From positions 1-64,000 of the forward strand of contig NZ_NRIR01000009.1 in assembly GCF_002282855.1 (NCBI RefSeq): 64,000 bases of DNA. The letters run 5' to 3'. The notes below the pieces were generated by a model, which was given only the letters and a program-made list of their open reading frames with translations, was not told where the DNA came from and made no database searches. The translations under genes and the position numbers were made by a program. This stretch comes from Paraferrimonas sedimenticola. GTDB taxonomy: Bacteria; Pseudomonadota; Gammaproteobacteria; Enterobacterales; Shewanellaceae. Positions within the stretch are counted from its first letter, which is position 1, and each line of letters opens with the position of its first letter. This document shows positions 24,196-34,100 of this stretch, piece by piece.

Positions 24196-27100
24196 TTAAG
24201 TCTTGTCGGCTTGAAGAATCTCTAAGATGGCTTCCAGTGGATGCTTGACCTTGTGCTCACTCAGGCGCTTCACCTGCGAACGGCAAGAGTATCCGGCCAC
24301 CAACACACTACCAGGCTCAGCGGCTTCTAGCGCCTGTTGCCAGCCCATGCCAAACAGTTGCTTAGAGCGCGCCAAGTTCTGAGTTTCATGGCCATAGGTG
24401 CCGGCCATACCACAGCAACCAAGGGCTTTGCCCTTGAGCTCTGCACCTAAGTGTTCAAAGATGGTTTGCCACTGGCCTAGGCTTTGCGGTAGCGCCGTGG
24501 TCTCGGTGCAGTGGCTCATTAAGGTATAGGCTTTGCCGCTAGCGGGTCGTCGTTCAACCCGCTCTAGATGGTCAATCAACCACTGCTGCACGGTTTCCAC
24601 GTGAAAATCGCCGCGTTTGTCGCCCAGCACCTGACGATACTCGTCTCGATACGTTAATACTAAGGCTGGGTCCACCCCAACCATGGGCATACCCAATTGG
24701 CTCAGCTGATTCAGAAAATCGGCGCTCGATTGCGCGGTTTTGGCAAATTGCTTTAAAAAGCCCTTAATGTGCATAGGCTTGCCGTTGGGTTTATAAGGCA
24801 ATAACACCGGCTTGAATCCAAGCAGTTCGCACACCAACACAGCACGAGCCACCACTTGGGCATCGTAAAAGCTGTTAAACGGGTCTTGCACAATCAGCAC
24901 ATAATCTTGACGCTCAGACTCAGGAATTGCCTGTAGAGTCTCCAGATCGTACCCTAGCGCTGGATGGCCCGCCAATTGTTGTCGCAGTGTCGGATATGAC
25001 AGTTTTGGCGCATCCACATAGCCTAGGCCGTGCTTAACGACCCATTTAGAAACCGGGTTTTGGCTCGCAAAATTGGTAAGACGCGGCAGGCGTTCCATCA
25101 TAGGTAAAGCGTCTTCAATACCCGCCACCAGATAGTCTTTTACCGGGCGCAAATAGCGCTTGTGATAAAGCTCAATGAACTCTGAGCGGAATTTGGGCAC
25201 ATCCACTTTTACCGGGCACTGGCCGGTACAGGCTTTACAGGCCAAGCAAGTGCGCATCGCATCCATCACTTCGTGGCTAAAATCGTACTCTTTGTCGGCT
25301 TTGAGGGTGTTTTGCAGCTTTTGTAAGAAAGTAGCGTCTGGCTGGTCGGCCAAAGTTTCTGGGTCAACGCCTTGCGCTTGCACCTGACGGATCCACTCGC
25401 GCATCAAAGTCGCGCGCCCTTTTGGCGATTGTTGGCGATTGCCAGATACCTTAAACGACGGACACATGGGCGAGTAATGGCTGTAGTTAAAACACAAGCC
25501 GTTACCGTTGCAGTTCATCGCATCTGGGTAGCTTTGTTTTACCGTTACCGGGATTTGTCTATCAAAGCTACCGCGCTTTTGCGCGTCAATATCGATAAGT
25601 TGGTCGTTGCTGTTCGCCGGAGTTACCAACTTGCCCGGATTGAGCTTATTGTCTGGGTCAAACAGGGCTTTTACCTGGCGCAGCACCCCATACAAGGTCT
25701 CGCCAAATACTGCAGGTGCGTACTCGCCGCGAACCCCTTTACCGTGCTCGCCCCACATCAAACCGCCGTACTTGTGGGTCAATTCCGCCACCTGATCCGA
25801 CAGTTGTCTTAGCAGCGCCTCGTCCGATGGGTCGCACATATCCAATGCCGGGCGGACGTGCAGTACGCCAGCATCCACGTGACCAAACATGCCGTAATCT
25901 AGCTTGGCATTATCCAGAAGCTCGCGAAACTCCATAATGAAGTCCGCCAGTTTTTCTGGCGGTACCGCGGTGTCTTCGGCAAAAGCAATGGGTTTGCGCG
26001 AGCCTTTAGCGGCACCTAGAAGACCCACGGCTTTCTTGCGCATGGCGTAAATTTTGTTAATCGATGGCAAGTCGCGGCAGATTTTAAAGCCAATCACGCC
26101 TTGCTCGCGAGCCTGCTCTGAGGTCAGCATGGATTCGAGCCCCGCCAGGCCGCGGATCACTTCTTCTGGCTCGCCGGCAAACTCAACCATGTTGAGTCCA
26201 TCCATTTCCGCTAGCTCAGCACCTTCTATCAAGGCTTCAACCGAGTGCCAAATGATGTCTTGCTTAGCCAGCCCCAGCACCTTGGAATCAATGGTTTCCA
26301 CCGCGGTTGCTTTGGCTATGACTAACGCCGGCGCATGGCGCAGTGCCGCTTCAAAGCTGGCGTAACTTACGTTGACCAGCACTCGTTGCTGTGGAATTGG
26401 AGTTAAGTTGAGTTTGGCCTCGGTCACCAAAGCCAGCGTACCTTCCGAACCGCAAACAATACGGCTTAAATCAAAGGTCTCAAACTCTTTGTCCCACACA
26501 TGCTTTAAGTCATAACCGGTTAAAAACCGATTGAGCTTGGGAAAACGCCTGTCAATTTCTTCTCTGTGCTCCAGAGTGAGCTGCGCCAACGACTGGCTTA
26601 ACTCCAGCGCATCACCGGAAAACTGGCGCTCAAACGCGTCTTTGGCGACCTTGTCACTATCTACGCTTGTGCCATTGGCTAACACCAACTTGAGTCCGAG
26701 TACATGATCGGACGTCTTGCCGTACTTCAACGAGCCTGCGCCCGAGGCATCGGTATTGATCATTCCGCCGATAGTGGCTCGATTCGAGGTCGATAAATCT
26801 GGGCTAAAAAAGAGTCCATGAGGACGCAGCGCATCATTCAAAGCATCCTTTACCACCCCGGCTTGTACGCGAGCCCAACCCTCTTCGGCGTTTATCTCAA
26901 GTACTTGGTTTAAGTACAGGGATAGGTCCATGATCAAGCCGAAATTGAGCGACTGACCATTTGTACCGGTACAGCCACCGCGAGCACTCACGTTGATTTG
27001 GTCGTATTTGGGTGCCGCTGCTAGGCGCATCACTCGTGCGACATCATCGTGGTTCTTGGGATACAAAATGCCCTGCGGCACAAATTGATAAACCGAGTTG

Positions 27101-27231
27101 TCGACCGCTTGGGCCATTCGCGCACCATAGCTGGTTTCTATGTCACCCGAATAGGCGCTGCCTGCTAACTCATCGAGAAAGGATTGGTAAATAGGCTCAA
27201 GGCTATGGGATTGGGAAAGTCTAGGCGTCAT
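24196..27231 (-). CDS. ydiJ: FAD-linked oxidase/iron-sulfur protein YdiJ (D-2-hydroxyglutarate dehydrogenase-like)
   Basis: 1011-residue fusion. An N-terminal FAD-binding module (about 60-280; GGCTGTNGQSLNFG and TIGGMINTDASGAG) is followed by the FAD-oxidase C domain with EHGKGVRGEY near residue 495. Next come ferredoxin-like cysteine clusters, including CLACKACTGQCPVKVDVPK near 665. The C-terminal CCG-type domain includes GCCGMAGTYGHE near 935. The E. coli homologue YdiJ is 1018 residues. Such enzymes oxidise D-2-hydroxy acids and pass electrons to a cytosolic or membrane acceptor. The electron partner is not encoded nearby. It precedes the MarR gene in transcription. Confidence 0.9.
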   Translation of the reverse strand: MTPRLSQSHSLEPIYQSFLDELAGSAYSGDIETSYGARMAQAVDNSVYQFVPQGILYPKNHDDVARVMRLAAAPKYDQINVSARGGCTGTNGQSLNFGLIMDLSLYLNQVLEINAEEGWARVQAGVVKDALNDALRPHGLFFSPDLSTSNRATIGGMINTDASGAGSLKYGKTSDHVLGLKLVLANGTSVDSDKVAKDAFERQFSGDALELSQSLAQLTLEHREEIDRRFPKLNRFLTGYDLKHVWDKEFETFDLSRIVCGSEGTLALVTEAKLNLTPIPQQRVLVNVSYASFEAALRHAPALVIAKATAVETIDSKVLGLAKQDIIWHSVEALIEGAELAEMDGLNMVEFAGEPEEVIRGLAGLESMLTSEQAREQGVIGFKICRDLPSINKIYAMRKKAVGLLGAAKGSRKPIAFAEDTAVPPEKLADFIMEFRELLDNAKLDYGMFGHVDAGVLHVRPALDMCDPSDEALLRQLSDQVAELTHKYGGLMWGEHGKGVRGEYAPAVFGETLYGVLRQVKALFDPDNKLNPGKLVTPANSNDQLIDIDAQKRGSFDRQIPVTVKQSYPDAMNCNGNGLCFNYSHYSPMCPSFKVSGNRQQSPKGRATLMREWIRQVQAQGVDPETLADQPDATFLQKLQNTLKADKEYDFSHEVMDAMRTCLACKACTGQCPVKVDVPKFRSEFIELYHKRYLRPVKDYLVAGIEDALPMMERLPRLTNFASQNPVSKWVVKHGLGYVDAPKLSYPTLRQQLAGHPALGYDLETLQAIPESERQDYVLIVQDPFNSFYDAQVVARAVLVCELLGFKPVLLPYKPNGKPMHIKGFLKQFAKTAQSSADFLNQLSQLGMPMVGVDPALVLTYRDEYRQVLGDKRGDFHVETVQQWLIDHLERVERRPASGKAYTLMSHCTETTALPQSLGQWQTIFEHLGAELKGKALGCCGMAGTYGHETQNLARSKQLFGMGWQQALEAAEPGSVLVAGYSCRSQVKRLSEHKVKHPLEAILEILQADKT

Positions 27232-27309
27232 AACAGCGTAACGTTCTCGATTAGCTAAGTTTTATTTTCGCCCAGTATAAAAAACTTTGTGCCTCAAAGC
27301 GATGTGTAG

Positions 27310-28068
27310 TTATTGAGGACTTTTGATAGCCGCGAGCTCCTGTTCTGACAAGCTTTTCCACTGACCTGTGTGTAAATTTGATGGCAGCGCTAGATCGCCA
27401 ATTCGAAATCTGTGAAGTTCAATCACGGGATTGCGAAACACCCCAAACATACGCTTGATTTGGTGATAGCGACCTTGGGTCAGTACTACCTCCACCTCAT
27501 CCTCACTCAAAAACTCAAGCGACTCAGCCTGAACCTGCATATCTTCAAAGTCGAAATGCATTCCCTTGATGAAAGCCTGCTGATATTCAAGCCTGTGTTG
27601 TGCGGATTGTACAGAGTTACCCAAACGCACTCGATAGTGCTTGGTAACTTTGGACTCTGGCAAGGTTAAACTGCGGCTCCACTGACCATCATTAGTGAGC
27701 AGTACCATTCCCGAGCTGTGTTTATCTAGCCTACCGGCGATATGCAGCGTGCTCGCTTGCGGGTGGTCAACTAAATCGATGACCGTCTGATGTTGAGGGT
27801 CCTTTGTGGCCGACACCACTCCAGCAGGCTTGTTCAGCAGCAGATACAGAGGTTGCAGCGCTTGCAGCACCTCTCCATCTACCACCACCTTGGAGAACTG
27901 TGTCACTCTGGCTTGACGCTCGAGACAAACCTGGCCATCCAACGCCACTCTGCCCGCGGCAATCAGTAACCTGACCTCTGCTTGCGGCTTTTGATAGAAA
28001 CCCGCCAGCCAGCGGTCCAACCGAGTCGCGGAAGGACGGCGAGATTGCTTTAGATTCGAGTCAGACAT
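27310..28068 (-). CDS. RsuA-family pseudouridine synthase
   Basis: 252 residues from the ATG at 28068 (frame open to 28110). An S4-like RNA-binding domain occupies residues about 10-65 (RLDRWLAGFYQKPQAEVR). The catalytic core follows, with the aspartate in AGRLDKHSSGMVLLTNDG and the second signature QGRYHQIKRMFG. The S4 domain and the order of motifs suggest RsuA (16S U516) or a paralogue rather than RluB/E/F, but the exact target cannot be read. Confidence 0.85.
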   Translation of the reverse strand: MSDSNLKQSRRPSATRLDRWLAGFYQKPQAEVRLLIAAGRVALDGQVCLERQARVTQFSKVVVDGEVLQALQPLYLLLNKPAGVVSATKDPQHQTVIDLVDHPQASTLHIAGRLDKHSSGMVLLTNDGQWSRSLTLPESKVTKHYRVRLGNSVQSAQHRLEYQQAFIKGMHFDFEDMQVQAESLEFLSEDEVEVVLTQGRYHQIKRMFGVFRNPVIELHRFRIGDLALPSNLHTGQWKSLSEQELAAIKSPQ

Positions 28069-28149
28069 TCTGAAGCCACTTAACAACACAAACGAGACGG
28101 ATGATGACACAGATTAAAAGCAGAGGCTAAGGGATACTTAACTCATCGA

Positions 28150-28165
28150 TTAGCCAGTTGGCTAA
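28150..28165. promoter_or_regulatory. Perfect inverted repeat
   Basis: TTAGCCA GT TGGCTAA, seven-base arms with a two-base spacer, lies between divergent genes starting at 28068 and 28299. Its role is unknown; it could be an operator. Confidence 0.35.
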
Positions 28166-28200
28166 CCAACCAAATCCCTATGCTAATGTGATATTTATGC

Positions 28201-28234
28201 AACCTCGTACACCCTTGTGCGAGGTTTTTTTTTG
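28201..28234 (+). terminator. Orphan intrinsic terminator
   Basis: AACCTCG and CGAGGTT form the stem (28201-28224, the inner part also pairs GTAC.../...GTGC loosely), followed by a run of nine Ts. No rightward gene ends upstream within 4 kb, so it may end a short unannotated transcript or act as a leader terminator for the gene at 28299. Confidence 0.6.
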
Positions 28235-28298
28235 CGTGTTTGAAAAGCCAATCTACACTTGAGTTGAAGCAGACCTACTTCAAAAGGAGTAGCAACAG

Positions 28299-28775
28299 GT
28301 GAAATGGCCTAAAATCATACCCGCATTACTCAGTTCAGCACTGGTTTTTAGCGCCTATGCCGACCACGGGCTGGCGTTTGATTCAGTGTCGGATCTCAAT
28401 CGCTCGTTTGTCGACCACAATGATGTGCTGTCGCGCGTGAATATCGAGCAAACCTTGGCAAAAGAAAACTTTAACCGCTTTATCAACCGTATGAGGGTGC
28501 TGTCCGGCTCGGACAATGACTTTCAGCGAGAAGTCGGTTTGACCATGCATCTTGGTGTGTTTCGCAGCACCATGACCTACAACGAAGATTTGGTTTGTAC
28601 CGGCAAAGTCTGCGCACTGTCGATCAATTACATCACCCTAGATCCGCAAGAGCTCAGAGACTTTGAAAACTTTGGCGGTGACTTCGTTTTCACCCGAAAC
28701 ATGCCCAATGACGATGGCAGTGGAAAAATCCGCGCGCTGTTTATCGCGAGTATGGACGAGTCCAGAACCTACTGA
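28299..28775 (+). CDS. Secreted hypothetical protein
   Basis: I do not recognise the family. 158 residues start at GTG with AGGAG 9 bases upstream. A signal peptide (KIIPALLSSALVFSAYA) is followed by a mature part of about 137 residues. This contains one cysteine pair (VCTGKVCAL, near residue 100) that could form a short-range disulfide, and ends in a strand-rich segment. It stands alone between an upstream terminator and a bidirectional one. Confidence 0.6.
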   Translation: MKWPKIIPALLSSALVFSAYADHGLAFDSVSDLNRSFVDHNDVLSRVNIEQTLAKENFNRFINRMRVLSGSDNDFQREVGLTMHLGVFRSTMTYNEDLVCTGKVCALSINYITLDPQELRDFENFGGDFVFTRNMPNDDGSGKIRALFIASMDESRTY

Positions 28776-28800
28776 GCACATAACCAAAGAGCTCGCAGGC

Positions 28801-28832
28801 ACAAAAAAGCCGCTGTAGTCAGCGGCTTTCGT
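28801..28832. terminator. Terminator between the secreted hypothetical and ppsA
   Basis: AAAAAAGCCGCTG TAGT CAGCGGCTTTCG; a strong A-run on the left gives a good T-run for leftward ppsA transcripts and a weaker one rightward. Confidence 0.75.
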
Positions 28833-28848
28833 TTCGCAATGAAGCGTC

Positions 28849-31218
28849 TTACTTGTCTTGGTTACCCAAGTACAACCAGGTATCAACCACAGTGTCTGGG
28901 TTTAGCGATACGCTGTCGATGCCCTGCTCTACCAACCAAGCAGCGAAGTCTTCGTGGTCAGATGGGCCTTGGCCACAGATACCCACGTACTTGCCTTTGT
29001 TCTTAGCGGCTTTGATAGCCATCGCCAACAGTGCCTTAACGGCTTCGTTGCGCTCGTCGAACAAGTGGCTGATGATGCCAGAGTCACGGTCCAGACCCAG
29101 AGTCAGCTGAGTCAAATCGTTAGAACCGATTGAGAAACCGTCGAAGATTTCCAGGAACTGGTCAGCCAGCAGTGCGTTTGATGGCAGTTCGCACATCATA
29201 ATCACTTCTAGGCCATCTTCGCCTTGCTTCAGGCCTTCTTGAGCCAGTAGCTCGATAACCTGACGACCTTCTTCTAGGGTACGAACAAACGGGATCATAA
29301 TGGTCACGTTCTTCAGACCCATGTCGTTGCGAACGCGCTTAATCGCTTCACACTCTAGGGCGAAACAGTCGCGGAACGACTCAGAGATGTAACGGCTAGC
29401 GCCACGGAAGCCCAACATTGGGTTTTCTTCTTCTGGCTCGTAGCGGTTACCACCCACCAAGTTAGCGTACTCGTTTGACTTAAAGTCAGACATACGAACG
29501 ATAACGCGCTGCGGGTAGAAAGCCGAACCAATGGTCGAGATACCTTCAACCAGACGGCTTACGTAGAACTCAACTGGGCTCTCGTAACCGGCCATCATTT
29601 CGCGGATTTCAGCCTTGGTCAGCTCGTCTTGCTGGTCAAATTCCAACAGAGCTTTCGGGTGAACACCGATCATGCGGTTGATGATGAACTCAAGACGCGC
29701 AAGACCTACTCCTGCGTTTGGCAGACGAGCAAAGTCAAAGGCGCGGTCTGGGTTACCCACGTTCATCATAATCTTCATTGGCAGTTCAGGCATAGAATCT
29801 ACGCGAGAAGAAACCACTTCAAACTCAAGCTCGCCTTGGTAGATGAAACCAGTGTCGCCTTCGGCACAAGACACGGTCACCATCTCGCCATTCTTGATGA
29901 TGTCGGTAGCATCGCCACAACCAACGACTGCTGGAACACCTAGCTCACGAGCAATAATCGCTGCGTGACAAGTACGGCCACCGCGGTTGGTAACAATTGC
30001 GCTGGCGCGCTTCATGATTGGTTCCCAATCTGGGTCAGTCATGTCGGTAACCAGTACGTCGCCTGGCTGAATCTTGTCCATCTCATCGATAGAAGCCAGT
30101 ACCTTAGCAGTACCAGAGCCAATCTTATGGCCAATGGCGCGACCTTCAACGATAGATTTGCCGCTTTGCTTGAGGTTGTAGCGCTCAATCAGTTGTACGT
30201 CTTCGCGAGAGCGTACGGTTTCAGGACGGGCCTGAACAATGTATAGCTTGCCATCTAGGCCGTCTTTGGCCCACTCGATGTCCATTGGACGGTCGTAGTG
30301 TTTTTCGATGATCATGGCTTGTTTGGCCAACTCTTCCACTTCAGCGTCGGTGATCGAGAACTGGTTGCGCTTGTCAGCGTCAACGTCTTCAATTTTCACC
30401 TGCTTACCGTGGCCTTGGTCGTCCGAGTACACCATTTGAACCATTTTGCTACCTATGTTGCGGCGAACAACGGCTTTGTTGCCTTGGGTTAGCATTGGTT
30501 TGTGTACGTAGAATTCGTCTGGGTTTACTGCACCCTGTACAACCATTTCGCCCAAACCGAATGAAGAAGTAATGAATACTACATCTTCGTGGCCAGACTC
30601 AGTGTCGATGGTGAACATAACGCCTGAAGAAGCGATGTCAGAGCGAACCATGCGCTGGATACCGGCAGACAGTGCTACACCGCGATGGTCGTAGCCTTGG
30701 TGCACGCGGTATGAAATGGCGCGGTCGTTAAATAGAGAAGCAAATACGTGCTTAACTGCGACGATTACTGCGTCGTAGCCGCGTACGTTAAGGAAAGTCT
30801 CTTGCTGACCGGCAAACGAAGCGTCTGGCATGTCTTCAGCAGTGGCCGAAGAACGAACAGCGAAAGAAACACCTTCCATACCGTCTTCTAGCTTGGCGTA
30901 AGCCTCAGAAACGGCCTTTTCCAGTTCTGGCTGGAACGGGGTGTCAATAATCCACTGACGGATTTTGGCGCCGGCTTCAGCCAATGCATTTACGTCATCA
31001 ACGTCCAATTCATCCAATACGGCATAAATCTTCTGGTTGAGACCACTTTGCTCAAGAAACTCATTGAAGGCGTGAGAGGTAGTTGCGAAGCCGCCTGGGA
31101 CTTGCACTCCTGCGTTGGCCAGATTGCTGATCATTTCGCCCAATGATGCGTTCTTTCCACCAACGGAATTAACGTCATGCATTCCGAGTTCTTGGTACCA
31201 AAGTACGTATTCTTGCAC
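28849..31218 (-). CDS. ppsA: Phosphoenolpyruvate synthase
   Basis: Converts pyruvate and ATP to phosphoenolpyruvate, AMP and phosphate, the entry to gluconeogenesis from three-carbon compounds. 789 residues (792 in E. coli). An N-terminal ATP-grasp domain is followed by the phosphohistidine domain [15 protein letters not shown] near residue 416 and the C-terminal PEP-binding TIM barrel with [16 protein letters not shown] near 700. GTG start at 31218 with GGAG 9 bases upstream. It is divergent from ppsR, whose product switches it on and off, and a HexR-like box lies between them. Confidence 0.97.
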   Translation of the reverse strand: MQEYVLWYQELGMHDVNSVGGKNASLGEMISNLANAGVQVPGGFATTSHAFNEFLEQSGLNQKIYAVLDELDVDDVNALAEAGAKIRQWIIDTPFQPELEKAVSEAYAKLEDGMEGVSFAVRSSATAEDMPDASFAGQQETFLNVRGYDAVIVAVKHVFASLFNDRAISYRVHQGYDHRGVALSAGIQRMVRSDIASSGVMFTIDTESGHEDVVFITSSFGLGEMVVQGAVNPDEFYVHKPMLTQGNKAVVRRNIGSKMVQMVYSDDQGHGKQVKIEDVDADKRNQFSITDAEVEELAKQAMIIEKHYDRPMDIEWAKDGLDGKLYIVQARPETVRSREDVQLIERYNLKQSGKSIVEGRAIGHKIGSGTAKVLASIDEMDKIQPGDVLVTDMTDPDWEPIMKRASAIVTNRGGRTCHAAIIARELGVPAVVGCGDATDIIKNGEMVTVSCAEGDTGFIYQGELEFEVVSSRVDSMPELPMKIMMNVGNPDRAFDFARLPNAGVGLARLEFIINRMIGVHPKALLEFDQQDELTKAEIREMMAGYESPVEFYVSRLVEGISTIGSAFYPQRVIVRMSDFKSNEYANLVGGNRYEPEEENPMLGFRGASRYISESFRDCFALECEAIKRVRNDMGLKNVTIMIPFVRTLEEGRQVIELLAQEGLKQGEDGLEVIMMCELPSNALLADQFLEIFDGFSIGSNDLTQLTLGLDRDSGIISHLFDERNEAVKALLAMAIKAAKNKGKYVGICGQGPSDHEDFAAWLVEQGIDSVSLNPDTVVDTWLYLGNQDK

Positions 31219-31317
31219 TGTATTTTTCTCCGAAAAATTTAATAGATTGGCCCCCTTTAATTAAGGGCAGGCAAATCATACACTGGCCTCCGTTACACGT
31301 AAAACGCTATTTTTTAA

Positions 31318-31332
31318 TGTAATTTTATTACT
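31318..31332. promoter_or_regulatory. HexR-like operator between ppsA and ppsR
   Basis: TGTAATTTTATTACT has perfect five-base arms GTAAT/ATTAC and matches the Shewanella HexR consensus as I recall it (TGTAATwwwATTACA) in all but the last base. It is 100 bases upstream of ppsA and 14 bases before ppsR. HexR is known to control ppsA in Shewanella-type bacteria; binding here is inference. Confidence 0.55.
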
Positions 31333-31345
31333 ACAAGAGGCCCAC

Positions 31346-32158
31346 ATGGCACGACAAGTTTTCTACGTCTCGGATGGCACAGCGATTACTGCTGAGGTTT
31401 TTGGACACGCGGTATTAAGCCAATTTCCAATGGAATTCAACGCGATAACAATACCGTTTGTGGAAACCGTCGATAAAGCCTTCGACGTTGTGGAGCAAAT
31501 CAATGAAAGTTTTATTACAACAGGCGAACGTCCTTTAGTCTTTCATTCAATAGTTTCGCCTGAAATTCGGGATGTAATTTACGGAAGTGAAGGTCTGGAT
31601 CACGACTTTTTGAATACTTTTGTCGCTCCTCTGGAGCAGCAGCTGGGAGTTTCTGCCAAACCTGTGATGCACCGCACACACGGGATTGCCAATGAAACCT
31701 ATGACGGTCGTATCGAAGCCATTAACTACGCTTTAGACAATGATGACGGTCAGACCTTAAAGAACTTAGATAAAGCCGACCTGATTTTGCTGGGCGTGTC
31801 TCGCTGTGGCAAAACCCCTTCTTCCTTGTACCTGTCTATGCAGTTCGGCATCAAAGTCGCTAACTACCCGTTAGTCGAAGAGGACATGGACAATCTGCGA
31901 TTGCCGACTCAATTGCTGGCGCATAAAGACAAGTTATTTGGGCTCACCATTAACCCAGTGCGTCTACACGAAATTCGCCAAAACCGCATGAGTAACTCCC
32001 GGTATGCATCGGTGCGTCAATGTCGTGCTGAAGTCATGGAAGTTGAACAGTTATACAAAAAGCAGCGTATCAAGTATGTCGATACCACCAACAAGTCAGT
32101 TGAAGAAATAGCGACTAAAATTCTTGCGGAAACAGGCTTAGAACGACACATGTTTTAA
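31346..32158 (+). CDS. ppsR: Phosphoenolpyruvate synthase regulatory protein (bifunctional kinase/pyrophosphorylase)
   Basis: DUF299-family enzyme that inactivates PpsA by ADP-dependent phosphorylation of the threonine next to its catalytic histidine, and reactivates it by phosphate-dependent removal. 270 residues. The P-loop [15 protein letters not shown] is near residue 150. The C-terminal half ends with [18 protein letters not shown], a typical family tail. The ppsA-ppsR-aroH order is also that of E. coli. Confidence 0.96.
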   Translation: MARQVFYVSDGTAITAEVFGHAVLSQFPMEFNAITIPFVETVDKAFDVVEQINESFITTGERPLVFHSIVSPEIRDVIYGSEGLDHDFLNTFVAPLEQQLGVSAKPVMHRTHGIANETYDGRIEAINYALDNDDGQTLKNLDKADLILLGVSRCGKTPSSLYLSMQFGIKVANYPLVEEDMDNLRLPTQLLAHKDKLFGLTINPVRLHEIRQNRMSNSRYASVRQCRAEVMEVEQLYKKQRIKYVDTTNKSVEEIATKILAETGLERHMF

Positions 32159-32186
32159 AACACTGTTTTTAAAGATGTGTTAGTTA

Positions 32187-32210
32187 GCGCCATTGGGTAT
32201 ACTTTGGCGC
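32187..32210 (+). promoter_or_regulatory. Inverted repeat around a TATACT box upstream of aroH
   Basis: GCGCCA (32187-32192) and TGGCGC (32205-32210) flank GTATACT, a good -10 candidate. An operator overlapping the -10 would allow repression of aroH. It does not resemble the E. coli TrpR site. Confidence 0.35.
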
Positions 32211-32244
32211 AAACACGCAGTATTCCCCTAACACAGGTTGTGCA

Positions 32245-33312
32245 ATGACCATTAAAACAGACGAACTTCGTACCAGTCTGCTGTGTAACGTAATTACTCC
32301 GGCTCAACTGGCCGACGAATTTCCATTATCTCAAGACGCCGCCGATTATCTGATCGAGGCGCGTAAGCAAGTCCAAGACATTATCAATGGTGACGACCAG
32401 CGCTTGCTGGTGATCATTGGCCCCTGCTCGATTCACGATACCCAAGCCGCCATTGAATACGCCGAGCGCCTGACTGAGCTTCATCACGAACTCAAGCAAG
32501 ACATCTGTTTAGTAATGCGAGTCTACTTTGAAAAGCCACGCACCATTGTCGGCTGGAAAGGTCTGATATCCGATCCAGATTTGGACGGTAGCTTTAGTGC
32601 CAATAAGGGTCTGCGACTGGCCCGCGAGTTGCTACAAAAAATTACCGAACTCAAGTTACCGATTGCCACCGAGTTTTTGGACATGGTGAATGGTCAGTAC
32701 ATCGCCGACCTGATTACTTGGGGCGCGATTGGCGCTCGTACCACCGAAAGTCAGATTCACCGCGAAATGGCGTCTGCCTTGTCTTGCCCTGTGGGCTTTA
32801 AGAACGGTACCGATGGCAACGTAAAGATTGCGGTGGACGCAGTGCGTGCCTCTCGCGCCAAGCACATTTTCTACTCGCCGGATAAAGACGGTCAAATGGC
32901 GGTCTATCGCACCCATGGTAACCCTTGGGGCCACATTATTCTGCGCGGTGGTAAAGCGCCTAACTACAACGAACACGACATTGACACCTGTGCCCTTGCT
33001 CTAGAAAAAGCCGGACTACCTCAACGCATGGTAGTGGACTTTAGCCACGGCAACAGCCAAAAGCAGCACAAACGTCAGTTTGAAGTTGCCGAGGAAATCA
33101 TGCGTCAAATGCGCGCTGGTTCCACCAAAGTCGCGGGCATAATGGCAGAGAGCTTTCTAAAAGAAGGCAATCAAGCCCTTTCCCCGGACGGCGAGCTTGA
33201 GTATGGTAAGTCAATTACCGATGCGTGTTTGCATTGGGAAGATTCCGAAAAACTGATTCGGGACTTAGCCGCAGCGTCACGCGCACGATTGCAAAAACTG
33301 GCCGAGAATTAA
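32245..33312 (+). CDS. aroH: 3-deoxy-7-phosphoheptulonate synthase, Trp-type
   Basis: First step of aromatic amino acid synthesis (PEP plus erythrose 4-phosphate to DAHP). 355 residues. Conserved blocks are VIIGPCSIHD, VMRVYFEKPRT, GWKGLISDPDLDGSF, GARTTESQIHREMASAL and GFKNGTDGN. The N-terminus (TDELRTSLLCNVITPAQLA) and the ppsA-ppsR-aroH order point to the AroH isozyme rather than AroF or AroG, although feedback specificity is inferred. Location beside ppsA/ppsR links PEP supply with PEP use. Confidence 0.88.
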   Translation: MTIKTDELRTSLLCNVITPAQLADEFPLSQDAADYLIEARKQVQDIINGDDQRLLVIIGPCSIHDTQAAIEYAERLTELHHELKQDICLVMRVYFEKPRTIVGWKGLISDPDLDGSFSANKGLRLARELLQKITELKLPIATEFLDMVNGQYIADLITWGAIGARTTESQIHREMASALSCPVGFKNGTDGNVKIAVDAVRASRAKHIFYSPDKDGQMAVYRTHGNPWGHIILRGGKAPNYNEHDIDTCALALEKAGLPQRMVVDFSHGNSQKQHKRQFEVAEEIMRQMRAGSTKVAGIMAESFLKEGNQALSPDGELEYGKSITDACLHWEDSEKLIRDLAAASRARLQKLAEN

Positions 33313-33437
33313 TCTCGGCCACGCAGTGACTTGCTAGGCACTAAAACAAGAACTAAGTACTTTAAAAATAATAAGATTCTGCTAAGTTTAAAGCAGCTTT
33401 TTACTGGCCTTTGCTCAACAACAAGGAAGCGTCCAGC

Positions 33438-34100
33438 ATGTTTGCCCAAGACCAGCTCACCATTTTGATTGCCGACGATCATCCCCTGTTTCGCAATGCA
33501 TTGAAACAGGCATTGGCGTCGCATTTTCCCGATGCCGAATGGCACGAAGCCGACAGTGGTGACGCTTTGCGCGAGCGCTTAGAGTCTCAGCAAACCAGCT
33601 ATGATTTGGTCTTGTTGGACCTGCAGATGCCGGGCTCCCACGGCTATTCCAGCCTGATTCACCTACGCAGCCATCACGCCGACACCCCGGTCGTAGTGAT
33701 ATCTGCCCACGAAGATGCCCAAACCATTCGCCGTGCTTTGCACTATGGCAGCATGGGTTTCATTCCTAAATCTTCTGACATGCAAACCTTGGCCAGCGCG
33801 TTGCAAACCGTACTGGATGGCGAGATTTGGTTGCCAGCGGGTGTGGCCATTGAAGCGCAAGAGAGCGATGAAGTGGATGGCATTGCCAACAAATTGTCGG
33901 AGCTAACCCCACAACAGCACAAGGTGCTGCACATGTTTGCCGAGGGCCTACTCAACAAGCAAATCGCTTATGATTTGGGGGTTTCCGAGGCCACCATTAA
34001 GGCCCACGCCACCGCGATTTTCCGCAAGCTTGGCGTGCGTAACCGCACTCAGGCGGTCATTGAACTGCAGCGATTGGAAATGGAAAAAACCAGCATCTAG
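33438..34100 (+). CDS. crbR: LuxR-family response regulator CrbR
   Basis: 220 residues from the ATG at 33438 (AAGGAAG upstream; frame open from 33411). Receiver domain with acidic pocket ADDHPLF (about residue 13) and phospho-accepting aspartate in LVLLDLQMPG (about residue 60). The NarL/LuxR-type helix-turn-helix occupies about 150-210 (LTPQQHKVLHMFAEGL, NKQIAYDLGVSEATIKAH). It is convergent with crbS (4-base overlap), with acs just beyond. In Vibrio and Shewanella the CrbSR pair activates acs in the acetate switch, so that is the likely role here. Confidence 0.8.
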   Translation: MFAQDQLTILIADDHPLFRNALKQALASHFPDAEWHEADSGDALRERLESQQTSYDLVLLDLQMPGSHGYSSLIHLRSHHADTPVVVISAHEDAQTIRRALHYGSMGFIPKSSDMQTLASALQTVLDGEIWLPAGVAIEAQESDEVDGIANKLSELTPQQHKVLHMFAEGLLNKQIAYDLGVSEATIKAHATAIFRKLGVRNRTQAVIELQRLEMEKTSI

